Under the pieces are notes generated by a model that saw nothing but the letters and a program-made list of their open reading frames with translations, searched no databases and had not been told where the DNA came from. This document shows, one piece after another, positions 12,407 to 12,875 of a stretch of DNA of 12,875 bases. Every line of letters starts with the position of its first letter. Within the stretch, counting starts at the first letter, position 1. Where the stretch lies: NCBI GenBank assembly GCA_041691815.1, contig JBEPTZ010000126.1:1-12875 (forward strand), given 5' to 3'. Made by a program: the position numbers and the translations under genes. This DNA is from 70-18 sp041691815 (GTDB lineage Bacteria > Pseudomonadota > Alphaproteobacteria > Acetobacterales > Acetobacteraceae).

Positions 12407-12676
12407 TCAGCCGCCAGTCACCGGCGGGAAGAAGGCGACCTCGTCGCCAGGGCGCACCGCTGCCTCGGGGGTGGCGAAATCCTGGTTGACGGCGCAGCGC
12501 ACTGTGGCGGCCAGCGCGAAGGCGGCGGCGTGGCGGTCGGAGCGGGCGCGCAGCCAGCCGACCAGGGCGCCGACGGTGTCGACACCCTCGGGCAGCGCCA
12601 GTTGCTCCTCGCCGGTGCCGACGCGCTCGCGCAGCCAGGCGAAATACAGAATGTGGACCGGGCGGGCGGCGTCCAT
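12407..12676 (-). CDS. moaD: Molybdopterin synthase sulfur-carrier subunit MoaD
   Basis: 89-aa ubiquitin-like sulfur carrier. It ends in VAFFPPVTGG; the terminal Gly-Gly is adenylated and thiocarboxylated and inserts into the MoaE active site. The N-terminal strand VHILYFAWLRERVG is typical. It is slightly longer than E. coli MoaD because of a short N-terminal extension. The start follows the upstream gene's stop by 2 bp and no separate promoter is apparent, so expression depends on the gene to the right. Confidence 0.96.
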   Translation of the reverse strand: MDAARPVHILYFAWLRERVGTGEEQLALPEGVDTVGALVGWLRARSDRHAAAFALAATVRCAVNQDFATPEAAVRPGDEVAFFPPVTGG

Positions 12677-12678
12677 GG

Positions 12679-12875
12679 TCAGGGCTTCGGCTTGGGGACG
12701 GTCATGGTGCTGCCGTCGGCACCGATCAGGGTCAGCGAGCCGTCGGCGTTGGGCATCACCAGGCCCTGCTTGCCGTTCGGCAGCGTGTAGGTCTCCACGC
12801 CGTTGCCGCCGACGACGGTGGCGGCCGGGCCGTTCGGCGTGGCGATCACCCGCGGCCGCTGGGTGGCCACCACTC
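12679..12875 (-). CDS. C-terminal end of an unrecognised protein (partial)
   Basis: The frame is open from the right edge to a TGA at 12679-12681. About 64 residues are visible. They are rich in Gly, Val, Thr and Asn with short beta-strand-like repeats (TYTLPNGKQGLVMP, DGSLTLIGADGSTMTVP) and end KPKP. A GTG at 12871-12873 could be a start, but the frame probably continues beyond the window. The family is not recognised; it may be an exported or surface protein. The tight spacing to moaD suggests one operon. Confidence 0.6.
   Translation of the reverse strand, partial: VVATQRPRVIATPNGPAATVVGGNGVETYTLPNGKQGLVMPNADGSLTLIGADGSTMTVPKPKP

Overview
The window looks like a high-GC alphaproteobacterial chromosome, probably in or near the Rhodospirillales. 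This is judged from gene families and codon use, not from a database match. A segment of foreign appearance (about 1-3611) abuts a tRNA-Gly gene, and ordinary chromosomal genes follow.

Region 1 (1-3611): the window opens inside an accessory element. One long gene encodes a primase-helicase: an AEP-type primase domain with LDHD, H and D motifs, followed by an SF3-type AAA+ helicase with Walker A GPQGVGKGT. Behind it lie 639 bp without a convincing gene. They hold three arrays of a degenerate 9-bp unit (GGTGGTCAG or its complement CTGACCACC) arranged as inverted repeats, an A-rich tract, further inverted and direct repeats, and a perfect DnaA box. The stretch ends exactly at the 3' end of tRNA-Gly(GCC), a typical integration target. 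A replication initiator beside iteron-like repeats suggests the replication module of an integrative element, phage or satellite. No integrase is visible in the window. Base composition shifts at the boundary: one 60-base row inside the primase (1681-1740) has 34 G+C, while one row in the following operon (4561-4620) has 46.

Region 2 (3612-7230): tRNA-Gly on the minus strand, then a tight plus-strand operon: CnoX-like thioredoxin-TPR chaperedoxin, LON substrate-binding-domain protein, Trm112-like zinc-ribbon protein and a DUF971 protein. Two junctions overlap by 1 bp. An ACR3-type arsenite efflux permease follows without an arsR neighbour; a perfect 12-bp palindrome lies in its leader.

Region 3 (7231-11192): a minus-strand type II peroxiredoxin converges on the ACR3 gene and diverges from yqgE. 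Next come a class A beta-lactamase-like serine hydrolase without a signal peptide or recognisable omega-loop glutamate, flanked by two low-complexity hairpins, a TetR/AcrR regulator with a likely autoregulatory operator, and a small DUF2852 membrane protein closed by a strong hairpin.

Region 4 (11193-12875): a solitary, lower-GC gene with its own promoter and palindromic operator candidate encodes an M91 (NleD-like) zinc metallopeptidase, which resembles a secreted effector or toxin. Convergent to it is a minus-strand cluster reading from the right edge: the 3' end of an unknown gene, moaD and moaE (molybdopterin synthase), with 1-2 bp between genes.
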